A DNA stretch of 42,964 bases, from positions 1-42,964 of the forward strand of contig JAJYLY010000017.1 in NCBI GenBank assembly GCA_021787435.1, in the 5' to 3' direction. The position numbers and the translations under genes are program-made. Below are positions 35,905-42,964 of the stretch, piece by piece (the first letter of the stretch is position 1; every line of letters starts with the position of its first letter). A model generated the notes under the pieces. The model did no database searches. It was not told the origin of the DNA and was given only the letters and a program-made list of their open reading frames with translations. The DNA comes from Pseudomonadota bacterium. Its GTDB lineage: Bacteria; Pseudomonadota; Gammaproteobacteria; Burkholderiales; Gallionellaceae.

Positions 35905-36102
35905 CTAATTCTTTGCAGCAGGCTTTTCTGCAGACTCCTTTGCTTTCCTGGACTTCACCGCAGTCGCATGGTGTTTCTTGACAGTCTCATGCTTGGCTGC
36001 GGCAGCCGGCTTGGCATCCGGCTTAACTTCGTCCGCAGCGCTGGCTGCCATGGAAACGGTTGCGAATGCAGCAGCGATAAATACCGGCAATAGTTTGTTC
36101 AT
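35905..36102 (-). CDS. Small secreted lysine/alanine-rich protein
   Basis: 65 residues. A good signal peptide (LLPVFIAAAFATVSMAASA) is followed by a mature part made almost only of K, A, E, H, P and T (DAKPAAAAKHETVKKHHATAVK). It resembles acid-shock-like or PHA-granule-like low-complexity periplasmic proteins. No conserved domain can be recognised. It is flanked by a terminator on its downstream side. Confidence 0.65.
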   Translation of the reverse strand: MNKLLPVFIAAAFATVSMAASAADEVKPDAKPAAAAKHETVKKHHATAVKSRKAKESAEKPAAKN

Positions 36103-36380
36103 GACTCATCCTCTATGAAATTGAAAAAAGCCTGCAAAAGTTGTTTTGCCTGGCAGCCATCTACAAGCAAATGCCATGCCACAAGATTAAACAACCAAGA
36201 AAACAACAGGCTAGGATTCTTCATGCAGACAATGAAGACTGCCACCGTCTCCATGCAGAGACAGCACGCCCGGCATTTATTTCAACATATTGATATATAT
36301 GGATAATTAATGTCGCCAAACAGCGACGCTCGGAAAAAGGGCCGGCCCCACCCCAACGTTTCGCGGCAGATGTCGCGCAA
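36103..36380. other. Intergenic region without a recognisable gene
   Basis: No convincing frame. It must hold the promoter for the small basic protein on the minus strand. A GTCGC-CAAACA-GCGAC hairpin at 36312-36327 lies downstream of the thioredoxin gene and could be its terminator. I see no GGAAT-N17-CGTC element here. Confidence 0.4.
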
Positions 36381-36851
36381 TCAATGCGTGAAAAGCGAGC
36401 TCGCCTTTCCTTCCAGCGCCTTTTCGATTTCCTCCCGAGTCAGCGGGCCTTCATGTTTGCCCACCAGTTGTCCTGCAGGGGTATACAAAAAACTGGTGGG
36501 AAGGGCCGAAACTCCTCCGAAATCTCCGGCCGTGTCTTCATCTCCCAACACGACCGGGTAATTGATCGCCAGCCTGCCCGCCATGTCAGTCACCTCGCGG
36601 CGCGACTTGTACATTATCGCAACGCCTATCACCTCAACATCATGGCTATTCTGCAGCGCAATGAAATCGGGAATTTCCTGTATGCAAGGCGGGCACCAGG
36701 GCGCCCAGAAATTGACCAGCAGCCATTTGCCGTGCTCGCCCGACAAGGTATGCGTGTTGCCCGCGACATCCTTGAGCGACCAGTCGCCAGCCATGGCGCT
36801 GAAAGACAACAGCGCTAGCAGCCAGCCTGCAAAGATGTTTTTCGATGTCAT
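36381..36851 (-). CDS. TlpA/DsbE-like periplasmic thioredoxin
   Basis: 156 residues. A signal peptide (IFAGWLLALLSFSAMAG) is followed by a thioredoxin fold with VNFWAPWCPPCIQEIPDF (Cys53 and Cys56 in WCPPC) and the cis-Pro region VSALPTSFLYTPAGQLVG. TlpA/SoxW-like proteins reduce periplasmic disulfides, and in sox loci they keep SoxY or cytochrome cysteines reduced. It lies nine bases downstream of the cysteine-cluster outer-membrane protein gene on the same strand, so the two probably act together. Confidence 0.88.
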   Translation of the reverse strand: MTSKNIFAGWLLALLSFSAMAGDWSLKDVAGNTHTLSGEHGKWLLVNFWAPWCPPCIQEIPDFIALQNSHDVEVIGVAIMYKSRREVTDMAGRLAINYPVVLGDEDTAGDFGGVSALPTSFLYTPAGQLVGKHEGPLTREEIEKALEGKASSLFTH

Positions 36852-36860
36852 GATCTTTCG

Positions 36861-37892
36861 TCAGTCCAAAGCCTGTCGCAATCCTATGGTCACCGTGTAT
36901 TGTGGCACAAGTTGCAGCGAGCTGACATTCTGGTATACCGGCAGCTGCACGAAGCCGTATACCGACATGCCGCGCCCTGTTCTTATCGACAAACCGGGCG
37001 CAAGATAGGCAAGCGTGCCGCCGCTGACCGGAGCGCCGGTGAACACATCCGTCGGAACGCTGGTTCCCGAATCGGCCTGGTGCCTGATGATGTTGATCTG
37101 AAGCATCGGGCTTACCTTGCTGCCAAATGCGGCGGAACGTATGCCGGCATTGAGCGCATAGGTGTCTCCCGGACGGTAAGTCAGCCCGCCCAGCGCGGGC
37201 TCGGTCTCAACCGCATGTTGCACGGTTCCCTGCACGAACCAGCCATAGGTGCTGACAAGACCCGACGTGAAACCGCCGAGAATGATGTCGGTTGAGCCTG
37301 TGCCAAGCTGCAGGCCTGAATCGAGCGCAGAACCTGCACCCGCGCCCCCGTTGAAAAGGGTGTCAGTGCTGCCGGTCGGCAGCTTGAGGCCCGCGATGAT
37401 GCCGGAAGCTTTTTCGGTGGAGAGTCCGGTATAGCTGCCTATGATGCGCACATCGCCCATGCCGCGGTCTGATGATGTAGTGTAGTTGGAACCCAGCGGC
37501 GCATTGGGGTTGTTGATCGTCCCGTCCGTCGCATGGGTGCGGTAAAGATAGGGCACCTGCAGCATGAACCCGCCGTTCTCTCCGGTATAATTGAGCGACG
37601 CGGTCACCATCTGGGTCTGGGTGAGCGTCTCAATCTCCTGCCCGTTCGCATACAGACTGCCGATCTGCGTGCCCGACGCCCTGCCCGAGCCGTACACCAT
37701 TCTATTCTGGTTGACATAGGAATACGACAGATCGGTCGAGAATCCCTGCTTGGTGCTGATCTCCTGACCCGCTCCCTGACTTCCCCAGTCGGTGGAAAGC
37801 GTGCATCCGCATGCTGCGCAGGCATATGCATTGCCGCCCGAGATCAGCGCGGCCAATATTGCCGCAAAGTTGAAAAGGTTCTTTGTCTGCAT
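36861..37892 (-). CDS. Predicted outer-membrane beta-barrel with N-terminal cysteine cluster
   Basis: 343 residues. A signal peptide (FAAILAALISGGNAYA) is followed at once by CAACGCTLS, three cysteines in six residues, then about 310 residues of alternating strands rich in G, Y, T and S (MVTASLNYTGENGGFMLQVPYLYR, IIAGLKLPTGSTDT) with turn motifs typical of barrels, and a closing strand TVTIGLRQALD. The type of substrate is unknown. The cysteine cluster could bind metal or sulfur or be kept reduced by the co-encoded thioredoxin. Confidence 0.7.
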   Translation of the reverse strand: MQTKNLFNFAAILAALISGGNAYACAACGCTLSTDWGSQGAGQEISTKQGFSTDLSYSYVNQNRMVYGSGRASGTQIGSLYANGQEIETLTQTQMVTASLNYTGENGGFMLQVPYLYRTHATDGTINNPNAPLGSNYTTSSDRGMGDVRIIGSYTGLSTEKASGIIAGLKLPTGSTDTLFNGGAGAGSALDSGLQLGTGSTDIILGGFTSGLVSTYGWFVQGTVQHAVETEPALGGLTYRPGDTYALNAGIRSAAFGSKVSPMLQINIIRHQADSGTSVPTDVFTGAPVSGGTLAYLAPGLSIRTGRGMSVYGFVQLPVYQNVSSLQLVPQYTVTIGLRQALD

Positions 37893-38047
37893 GGCGTGAA
37901 AAATGGTATCAGTATGATTCGTGACCGGGGTATTTTATAGAATCGCACCGCATAGGCCCTGCGGCATATTGTCGCACCCGGGTGCAACTTCAAATGAAGG
38001 GTTGAGCCGAATCGGTTATGCTGTCGATTTTGCAATCAGGTAAACGC

Positions 38048-39532
38048 ATGAAATTCTTGAATCAGGGATTGGCACTGCTGGCAGGAGCAGCCTGCGTGTT
38101 TGGCTTCGCTCCTTTCGGCATCTATCCCGTCCCGGTGCTAGCGCTCGCCACACTGTTCGCGCTGTGGAGCCATGCAAAAACACCGCGCGCAGCAGCCGGC
38201 CTGGGGTTCTGGTTCGGCCTGGGGCTGTTCGGAACCGGCATCAGCTGGATCTATGTCGCATTGCATGATTACGGCGACATGAGCATGTGGCTGGCGGGAC
38301 TTGCCACCTTTCTGTTTGCAGCGTTCCTGGCTCTGTTCACCGCGCTGGCAGGCTATCTCCAGTCACGCTTTGCAAAAACGCCCCATTGGGTGCGCATCGC
38401 ACTTGCAATGCCGGCCATCTGGGTGCTGATCGAATGGCTGCGCGGCACGATATTCACCGGCTTTCCATGGCTGACCCTGGGTTATGCCCACAGCAACAGC
38501 GTGCTCGCAGGCTATGCGCCCATCATGGGCGCGTATGGCGTGTCGCTGGTCGCAGCCGTTTGCTCAGGCCTGCTGGCGTTCGCTTGGCGCGAACGCCGGG
38601 GAAGATCGGCAGCGATACTTGCGCTCGCAGTCATTCTTATCGCCGGCGCATCCCTGCGCAACATCGCCTGGACCCATCCTGTAGGTCAGCCGTTTTCGGT
38701 GGCGCTGGTGCAGGGAAATATCCCCCAGGACATCAAGTTCGACCCCGATGTCTTGAACGACACGTTGAATACCTATCGCAGTCTGGTGATGCAAAGCCCG
38801 ACAAAACTGACCGTGCTGCCTGAAACCGCTTTTCCGATGATGGAAGATGAAGTGCCGCAGGACCTGATCGAACAGTTGCGCGACCATGCGAGAGAAAATG
38901 GCGGCGACCTGTTGATCGGTTCCTTTGAGCGGGAAAACGGCGGCTATTACAACAGCGTGTTTTCCATTGGCGAGTCCAAGAGTGGCCAGCATTACCGCAA
39001 GCACCACCTGGTGATCTTCGGAGAATTCATCCCGCTTCGGCCGGTGTTCGGCTGGCTGATCAACGAAGTTCTGAACATCCCGATGGGAGATCTTGCGCGC
39101 GGCGCCCTAACGCAAGCACCGCTTGCGGTCGCAGGCCAGCATGTGGCGGTAAACATCTGCTACGAGGATGTTTTCGGCGAGGAGATCATCACCGCCCTGC
39201 CTTCAGCAACGCTGCTTGTGAACGTGACCAACGACGCGTGGTACGGTGATTCCTTTGCGGCAAACCAGCACAGCCAGATGTCACAAATGCGTGCCTTGGA
39301 AACCGGACGCATGATGCTGCGCGCAACCAATACAGGCGTAACAGCCATCATAGGCGCCGATGGCCGCGTGCTGCAGCAACTGCCCCAACACAGAAAAGCT
39401 GTGCTGCAAGGCATGGCCCAAGGCTATGAGGGCGAAACTCCCTATGTGCGCTTTGGCAATGCTCCAGTGCTGCTTCTGATCGCGCTGATGCTTACGATCG
39501 CCAGATGGCGCTTCAGAGCCAGGAAGTCCTAG
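38048..39532 (+). CDS. lnt: Apolipoprotein N-acyltransferase
   Basis: 494 residues from the ATG at 38048; the ATG at 38018 would add ten residues ahead of the first helix. Several N-terminal membrane helices precede a carbon-nitrogen hydrolase domain with catalytic Glu in VLPETAFPMM, Lys in HYRKHHLVIFGEFIPLR and Cys in VNICYEDVFGEE. Lnt transfers the third acyl chain to lipoproteins such as BamE. It converges with the rhodanese gene with a four-base overlap. Confidence 0.96.
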   Translation: MKFLNQGLALLAGAACVFGFAPFGIYPVPVLALATLFALWSHAKTPRAAAGLGFWFGLGLFGTGISWIYVALHDYGDMSMWLAGLATFLFAAFLALFTALAGYLQSRFAKTPHWVRIALAMPAIWVLIEWLRGTIFTGFPWLTLGYAHSNSVLAGYAPIMGAYGVSLVAAVCSGLLAFAWRERRGRSAAILALAVILIAGASLRNIAWTHPVGQPFSVALVQGNIPQDIKFDPDVLNDTLNTYRSLVMQSPTKLTVLPETAFPMMEDEVPQDLIEQLRDHARENGGDLLIGSFERENGGYYNSVFSIGESKSGQHYRKHHLVIFGEFIPLRPVFGWLINEVLNIPMGDLARGALTQAPLAVAGQHVAVNICYEDVFGEEIITALPSATLLVNVTNDAWYGDSFAANQHSQMSQMRALETGRMMLRATNTGVTAIIGADGRVLQQLPQHRKAVLQGMAQGYEGETPYVRFGNAPVLLLIALMLTIARWRFRARKS

Positions 39533-39951
39533 TATTCCGCTTCGCGCACGACCGGCATGTTTTCGGATTCCCAGCGTGTGTAACCACCTGCAAGGTTGAG
39601 AACATCCTTGTAACCCATCATCTGCAACACGGCAGCTGCCATAGCAGAGCGGCCGCTGGTCGCACAATAGACGACAACCTGCTGGTCGCGTGCACCTGAC
39701 AACGGCGGATAATGCTTGGGATATGCAGTGTCGGCAGCCGCTTCGATGATGCCGCGCGGCACGAGATGCGCGCTGCCGATGTGGCCGTGTTCGAACTCGG
39801 CTGATTCGCGCACATCAACCAGCAGAAAGTTTTCCTTGGCGTCCAGCTTGGCCTTGAGTTCGGCAGGTGTAATTTCAGTGACGCATGATTTGGCGGCCTT
39901 GACGAAGTCCATCAGGCCGACCGGATGCTCGGGCTTGAATGTGTTGTACAT
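39529..39951 (-). CDS. Single-domain rhodanese-like protein
   Basis: 140 residues from the ATG at 39951, chosen because AGGAAG lies eight bases upstream. The rhodanese domain shows LLVDVRESAEFEHGHIGSAHLVPRG, VVVYCATSGRSAMAA (active-site Cys96) and VLNLAGGYTRWE. No signal peptide, so it is cytoplasmic. Rhodaneses transfer sulfane sulfur; with the DsrE-like proteins and Sox genes nearby a sulfur-trafficking role is plausible. Confidence 0.9.
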   Translation of the reverse strand: MYNTFKPEHPVGLMDFVKAAKSCVTEITPAELKAKLDAKENFLLVDVRESAEFEHGHIGSAHLVPRGIIEAAADTAYPKHYPPLSGARDQQVVVYCATSGRSAMAAAVLQMMGYKDVLNLAGGYTRWESENMPVVREAEY

Positions 39952-40050
39952 GTTGAATCTTCCTGTAATTGAATTGATGGAGTAAAAGTTCGTGCGGATC
40001 ACATTGTACTAAAAACCGGCATCCGGTTTGCAATACCAAAAAGGCTGATG

Positions 40051-40530
40051 CTACTTCAGCGCCTCATCGGTAAACCTGTCTATAGTCTCGTCGATGTCTC
40101 TGGCAGCTTTGACAGCGCCCTTGATCGCATAGCGCTGATCAAGATAGGTTCCGTTGGTATAACTTAACCAGACCTTGCCATCTGCATCCTGCCATGCAAC
40201 TGCCTTGAAGGGGATGTCCAGCGATGCGAGAGGTGCTTCCTTGATAATATAGGGGCCGCCTTTGCCCCGGCCAAAGATTAGCAATTCATTGGGAGGGATA
40301 TCCACGCCGACCTTCTTGGACATAGCCTGCCAGTCTATTCTGCTGAAAATAGTGACCCCTACCACCTTCGCAGCTGCCTCGACGCGGTCTATGGTTTCGT
40401 GCACCGTATACTTGCTGGCCTTGGTGACAATGCCGGTATTGCTGTCCAGAACACCGCCCGGTCCTGCATGTGCGGCAAGCGACAGCATGAGCGCAAAGAT
40501 TCCTGAAAATAATTTCCATTCCAATTTCAT
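40051..40530 (-). CDS. Secreted DUF302-domain protein
   Basis: 159 residues from the ATG at 40530, with GGAG upstream; a longer frame from 40689 lacks a site. A signal peptide ends near AAHA. The domain has KYTVHETIDRVEAAAKVVGVTIFSRIDW, NELLIFGRGKGG and IPFKAVAWQDADGKVWLSYTN, the core of DUF302. These proteins are found in sulfur- and metal-oxidising bacteria, with no established activity. It is transcribed toward the rhodanese gene, and the tRNA terminator lies upstream. Confidence 0.88.
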   Translation of the reverse strand: MKLEWKLFSGIFALMLSLAAHAGPGGVLDSNTGIVTKASKYTVHETIDRVEAAAKVVGVTIFSRIDWQAMSKKVGVDIPPNELLIFGRGKGGPYIIKEAPLASLDIPFKAVAWQDADGKVWLSYTNGTYLDQRYAIKGAVKAARDIDETIDRFTDEALK

Positions 40531-40691
40531 TTCTCCGTTAGTTTCCAGCAATTGTAAAGGGCATGCAGCATTATGAGAGGAAGCATCATAAACCAAAACC
40601 ACAGGGACCGAGGAGACCGATAGCGACAACATGGTGAGATTCTGGATTTTTCTCATCCAGCAGAAAACTGTGTTACTGATGAAATTCAAAA

Positions 40692-40728
40692 AGCAGATAG
40701 CCCAGTCTTTTGAACTGGGCTATCTGCT
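40692..40728. terminator. 15-bp perfect stem terminator of the former tRNA-Asn gene
   Basis: AGCAGATAGCCCAGT and ACTGGGCTATCTGCT pair around a seven-base loop. On the minus strand the stem is followed by TTTTTGAA, the expected terminator for a minus-strand tRNA. It lies ten bases beyond the CCA of the tRNA fragment, so it is the original terminator left on the chromosomal side of the insertion. Confidence 0.88.
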
Positions 40729-40738
40729 ATTATTTATC

Positions 40739-40783
40739 TGGCTCCGACCTGGACTCGAACCAGGGACCTGCGGATTAACAGTC
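40739..40783 (-). other. tRNA-Asn(GTT) 3' fragment, attachment site of an integrated element
   Basis: On the minus strand the sequence runs from GACTGTTAATCC (anticodon stem-loop with GTT) through a perfect T arm (CCTGG-TTCGAGT-CCAGG) to GGAGCCA. It then breaks off at the 5' side, where no D arm or acceptor 5' strand exists. Homology starting in the anticodon loop is the usual crossover of tRNA-targeting tyrosine integrases. The acceptor 3' strand is two bases short, so this copy is decayed and not functional. The element must extend to the right, with an intact tRNA at its other end. Confidence 0.82.
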
Positions 40784-40915
40784 TAGCAATTTAAACAAAT
40801 ACCTTTTAACAAACAAAACCTTGCATTATTCGCGCATTACAATTTACAGCTACAATAAGCAATAAACAGCGGAGTACAGTGTAACGTAGCTACGTTTTAG
40901 CTACGGTACAACTGT
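40784..40915. other. AT-rich edge of the integrated element
   Basis: No gene seen. It contains an overlapping CGTAGCTACG palindrome and a second AGCTACG copy (about 40884-40905) directly after a TGTAAC half-site, probably protein-binding sequence. No integrase gene is found within the part of the element that is visible. Confidence 0.35.
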
Positions 40916-41080
40916 TCAGTCGCAGCCAAAGTCCTCGAAATTAAGCATCTGAAAATCATACGGTGCGCCCGGAGCGATAAATCTGGGCACTGGAAAACTA
41001 AAATCACATTGCTTTGACTGTCCGCATTCGGGCAGGCAGTTAGCAAGGGCGAAGTACCGTTCCCTCCCCGTTAGGGCCAT
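40916..41080 (-). CDS. Possible small cysteine-containing protein
   Basis: 54 codons from ATG 41080, reading MALTGRERYFALAN then CLPECGQSKQC and a tail ending FEDFGCD. No ribosome site and no recognised family. The frame can be extended to 41137, but that start lies inside a GTTACAATGTAAC palindrome. It may be a real small element gene or chance. Confidence 0.25.
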   Translation of the reverse strand: MALTGRERYFALANCLPECGQSKQCDFSFPVPRFIAPGAPYDFQMLNFEDFGCD

Positions 41081-41122
41081 TCTATATACCAAAATCAGAA
41101 TTCGCCCCTGAGCTCTAGCCTT

Positions 41123-41165
41123 GTTACAATGTAACATTTGAACGCCGTCCCTGTTACATCATAAC
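41123..41165. promoter_or_regulatory. Two GTTAC-N3-GTAAC-type palindromes
   Basis: GTTACAATGTAAC lies at 41123-41135 and the related GTTACATCATAAC at 41153-41165, 30 bases apart centre to centre. They match the pair at 41313-41356 and are probable binding sites for an element-encoded regulator. Confidence 0.55.
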
Positions 41166-41312
41166 GACATTACTTCCATATAAACAAATAAAAAAGCAAC
41201 ACGTTAAATTCTTCAAGTGAATTTTCGTGATTCAACTTGCTTATCGTTCAGCAAAGTTATCAACGCATGTAAATCTTTGAGTTCATCTGCTTCAAAGGCA
41301 CATGATGACATC

Positions 41313-41356
41313 GTTACAATGTAACATTTATTCGTAAAAATTCGTTATACTGTAAC
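41313..41356. promoter_or_regulatory. Two GTTAC-N3-GTAAC-type palindromes upstream of the RHH gene
   Basis: GTTACAATGTAAC lies at 41313-41325 and GTTATACTGTAAC at 41344-41356, 31 bases apart, immediately before the gene at 41384. The near-equal spacing to the other pair (three helical turns) suggests co-operative binding and autoregulation. Confidence 0.6.
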
Positions 41357-41383
41357 GGTCAATTTATCCGGATAATCACTGTT

Positions 41384-41824
41384 ATGGGAAGCACACTGAG
41401 CAGCAGACAGCAAAAGTTTCGCCAAGGAATGAAGGACGCGGGCAAGCGGCAGCGCTCTTTCTTCCTCACTGAGGAGGCAATGGAAACATTGCAGCAGTAC
41501 AAGGAAAGCATCCAGGTGCCGAGCCTGAACCATGCCTTGGAACATTTGCTGACTTCGGTTGCTTTCTCACCTGTGACAGCCGATCAGACAAACCAGCAGC
41601 AGGAGCCGGCTCCTCAAGATGAGGACAAGCAAACCGAAAGGTTGAATGAAATTGCAGCACAGGCGCAAATCACATCCGAGGCATTCCGGAATTTTCAGCG
41701 CACCTATTTATCCGAACAAAGCCAGGCATGGGCAAGTGAATCGACCAAGCTTGCCTTGCTGATCGATCCAAGACCAGTTGCCCAAAGACCATTGCCGGAG
41801 AGCCGAAACGTCAAGGCAAAATAA
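41384..41824 (+). CDS. Probable ribbon-helix-helix DNA-binding protein of the element
   Basis: 146 residues. A basic N-terminus (SRQQKFRQGMKDAGKRQR) leads into RSFFLTEEAMETLQQYKESIQVPSLNHALEHLL, a beta strand then two helices as in ribbon-helix-helix repressors. The rest is a glutamine- and glutamate-rich segment and a helix (EIAAQAQITSEAFRNFQRTYL), possibly for oligomerisation. Palindromic sites lie just upstream, so autorepression is likely. It could control replication or partition of the element. The family name is not known to me. Confidence 0.6.
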   Translation: MGSTLSSRQQKFRQGMKDAGKRQRSFFLTEEAMETLQQYKESIQVPSLNHALEHLLTSVAFSPVTADQTNQQQEPAPQDEDKQTERLNEIAAQAQITSEAFRNFQRTYLSEQSQAWASESTKLALLIDPRPVAQRPLPESRNVKAK

Positions 41825-41891
41825 AATGTTGCGTATTTTGGTTGAAATGAACACCCATTATGTTCACGCGTGGACACGGCGATGATCGGAC

Positions 41892-42134
41892 ATGAACACC
41901 CCTTTGATTGCATTTGAACAACCTGCTGATGATGCGATATTACATGACAGCTTTCGCCTCTTGCGCCATGGTCATATACCATGCGCCGGCGGTCACAAAA
42001 CCATCCTCTTGAGCATGCTGCTGCATTGCCCTTGCCATCCTTCTTTTTCCCGCAAACAAATACGGGCAGTCGCGCGTATCCGGGACACTTATGGGTTGGG
42101 CTCTGGTTTTTCGCTTTGGATTTTTAATTCTTAA
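41892..42134 (+). CDS. Possible hypothetical protein
   Basis: 80 codons: MNTPLIAFEQPADDAIL then SFSRKQIRAVARIRDTYGLG, which looks like a natural helical segment, but the frame runs through a GGACACTTATGGG iteron-like copy at 42083 and no ribosome site is clear. I cannot name a family. It may be a truncated element gene. Confidence 0.25.
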   Translation: MNTPLIAFEQPADDAILHDSFRLLRHGHIPCAGGHKTILLSMLLHCPCHPSFSRKQIRAVARIRDTYGLGSGFSLWIFNS

Positions 42135-42240
42135 AAGAAGCATGCATGCTTTTTTATTAAAAACCTGCCTGCATTAGATGGTTGTAAGTTATTGTTTTAA
42201 AAAAATGAATGGTCAATCGGGACATTGCCTTGATGAAACT

Positions 42241-42361
42241 GGACATTTATGGGTGAGATGCGACGTTTATGGGGCGGGCGATACGGACATCTATGGGGTG
42301 AGATCTGGACGCCTATGGGTGAGACAGGACATTTATGGGCGTGACCGGGGCATTTATGGGA
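42241..42361 (+). repeat. Direct iteron array, forward orientation (six copies)
   Basis: Six copies of a motif close to GGACATTTATGGG(G/T) begin at 42241, 42261, 42285, 42307, 42327 and 42348. Spacings are 20-24 bases, about two helical turns, so binding sites face the same side of the helix. Outlying forward copies occur at 42083 and 42459. The regular phasing is typical of replication-initiator iterons. Confidence 0.8.
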
Positions 42362-42526
42362 TCACGCTTGCCGTGGTGATACCAAACGGTAAACACTCAA
42401 TAAATCAACTTATTAATGCGGTCTCTTTGGTTTTAATCGGGTCTGCGCTGCTGATTGAGAACATCTGTGGGGTGGATGTGTGCGTGGGTGCGTCTAACGT
42501 ACTGTCAGCGTCTGTCTTCGGGCCGA

Positions 42527-42690
42527 CCCCAAAGATGTCCTGCATGCGTTTCCCCGTGATGTCGCCCCAGGGATGTCCTGCATATGATGTTTGGTATTGC
42601 ACCCACGGATGTCCTGCATGGGGTGTTTAGCATTTGCGCCCCACGGATGTCCTGCATGGAGTGTTTAGCATTTGCGCCCCACGGATGTCC
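42527..42690 (-). repeat. Iteron array, inverted orientation (six copies)
   Basis: Copies of CCCCACGGATGTCC, the reverse complement of GGACATCCGTGGGG, lie at 42527, 42552, 42565, 42601, 42639 and 42677. The last three sit in a 38-base unit, CGGATGTCCTGCATGG with GTGTTTAGCATTTGCG, that is nearly perfectly repeated. Together with the forward array they flank a 160-base core. Confidence 0.8.
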
Positions 42691-42773
42691 GTGATGCAAT
42701 CGCGTTGGTCATCTGCCAAGCAAGCGCAAATACTGCTCACGCTCCGCGGTGAGCCGCCTGACAGTCACGATCG

Positions 42774-42911
42774 ATGCGGAAAGAACTTTGCCGCCCGCTG
42801 TTGCAAAAAAAAGCGTATGATTTCTCGGTGAGCATGACTCATCGGGCGATGCCGCTGATCGATCTACTGGCTGCCGCAGCCAGGGAACAATCCAACGTGA
42901 TGTGGAAGTAA
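42774..42911 (+). CDS. Possible 45-residue remnant
   Basis: A short frame ending THRAMPLIDLLAAAAREQSNVMW. The tail has the look of a conserved C-terminus, but an N-terminus of normal length is missing and no ribosome site is seen. It may be the remaining end of a disrupted gene. Confidence 0.2.
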   Translation: MRKELCRPLLQKKAYDFSVSMTHRAMPLIDLLAAAAREQSNVMWK

Positions 42912-42925
42912 TTTAAGGAAGTCCA

Positions 42926-42964
42926 ATGTTGAAAGGGATAGTTTTAGGCGCTGCGTTGATGCTT
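42926..42964 (+). CDS. 5' end of a secreted or membrane protein (partial)
   Basis: AAGGAAG (42915-42921) precedes an ATG at 42926. The 13 visible codons, MLKGIVLGAALML, look like a signal peptide or first membrane helix. The rest lies beyond the window. Confidence 0.5.
   Translation, partial: MLKGIVLGAALML

Noticed and set aside
40739..40783. Functional tRNA-Asn gene
   Set aside because: The 5' half is absent and the acceptor 3' strand is two bases short, so it cannot fold as a tRNA.
42178..42630. 150-codon plus-strand frame
   Set aside because: It reads straight through the iteron arrays and its repeated peptide pattern comes from the DNA repeats.
42241..42690. CRISPR array
   Set aside because: The repeats are about 14 bases, occur in both orientations with short irregular spacing, and have no spacer-like unique segments of constant length.
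42709..42911. Minus-strand open frame ending in RRLTAEREQYLRLLGR
   Set aside because: The tail looks protein-like, but no start codon with a ribosome site opens it and the plus strand carries a competing short frame; left undecided and not annotated.

Overview
The window looks like chromosome of a chemolithotrophic betaproteobacterium, most likely Nitrosomonadales in the Gallionellaceae/Sulfuricella neighbourhood. That placement is inferred from gene content: soxYZAB, CydP, pan/folK/pcnB and the BamE-RecN-NadK order. No ribosomal RNA is present to confirm it. Most of the window is ordinary, densely packed core genome. Two stretches are accessory: roughly 160-2200, and everything right of 40739.

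Left end (1-2200): the start of a minus-strand cydP runs off the edge. It is followed by scrap: a REP-associated transposase tail, a lipoprotein gene next to an attC-like site, a small membrane-protein gene whose start is ATA, and an orphan RelE/ParE toxin. Positions 2240-9440 form a long minus-strand housekeeping run (nadK, recN, bamE, dapB, pcnB, folK, panB, panC). Positions 9644-14945 hold a glycine-rich secreted protein, a glycine-zipper protein, the ABC-F protein YheS, a FliW-like fragment, a BAX-inhibitor-like membrane protein, a membrane/coiled-coil gene with a damaged start, and a YefM/YoeB toxin-antitoxin pair. Positions 15156-27614 carry tex, gldC, cysS, a DUF4870 protein and glnS. 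After these comes an envelope module: a TPR protein, a degenerate L,D-transpeptidase, a secreted cyclophilin, lpxH, an LpxH-like phosphoesterase overlapping a GT4 glycosyltransferase, and a fatty acid hydroxylase.

Sulfur region (27698-39951): a periplasmic DsrE-like protein, tcdA and an RluF-type pseudouridine synthase precede a compact minus-strand operon in the order ECF sigma, anti-sigma, soxY, soxZ, soxA, soxB. The anti-sigma factor is a single-pass membrane protein whose periplasmic domain is a DsrE-like fold carrying a cysteine. Two secreted DsrE-like proteins are encoded divergently, and one is visibly homologous to the anti-sigma sensor domain. Both divergent transcription units are preceded by the same GGAAT-N17-CGTC element, as expected for ECF autoregulation. 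The reading I propose is an envelope sulfur-sensing circuit that controls thiosulfate oxidation. A TlpA-type thioredoxin, an outer-membrane protein with an N-terminal cysteine cluster, and a rhodanese lie just downstream. No soxX is in the window.

Right end (40692-42964): a tRNA-Asn 3' fragment, cut at the anticodon loop and still joined to a strong terminator, marks the edge of an integrated element that continues off the window. Inside it are several GTTAC-N3-GTAAC-type palindromes ahead of a probable ribbon-helix-helix regulator. Further right is a large array of about 13 copies of a 14-bp motif, first in one orientation and then inverted, which looks like a plasmid-type iteron origin.
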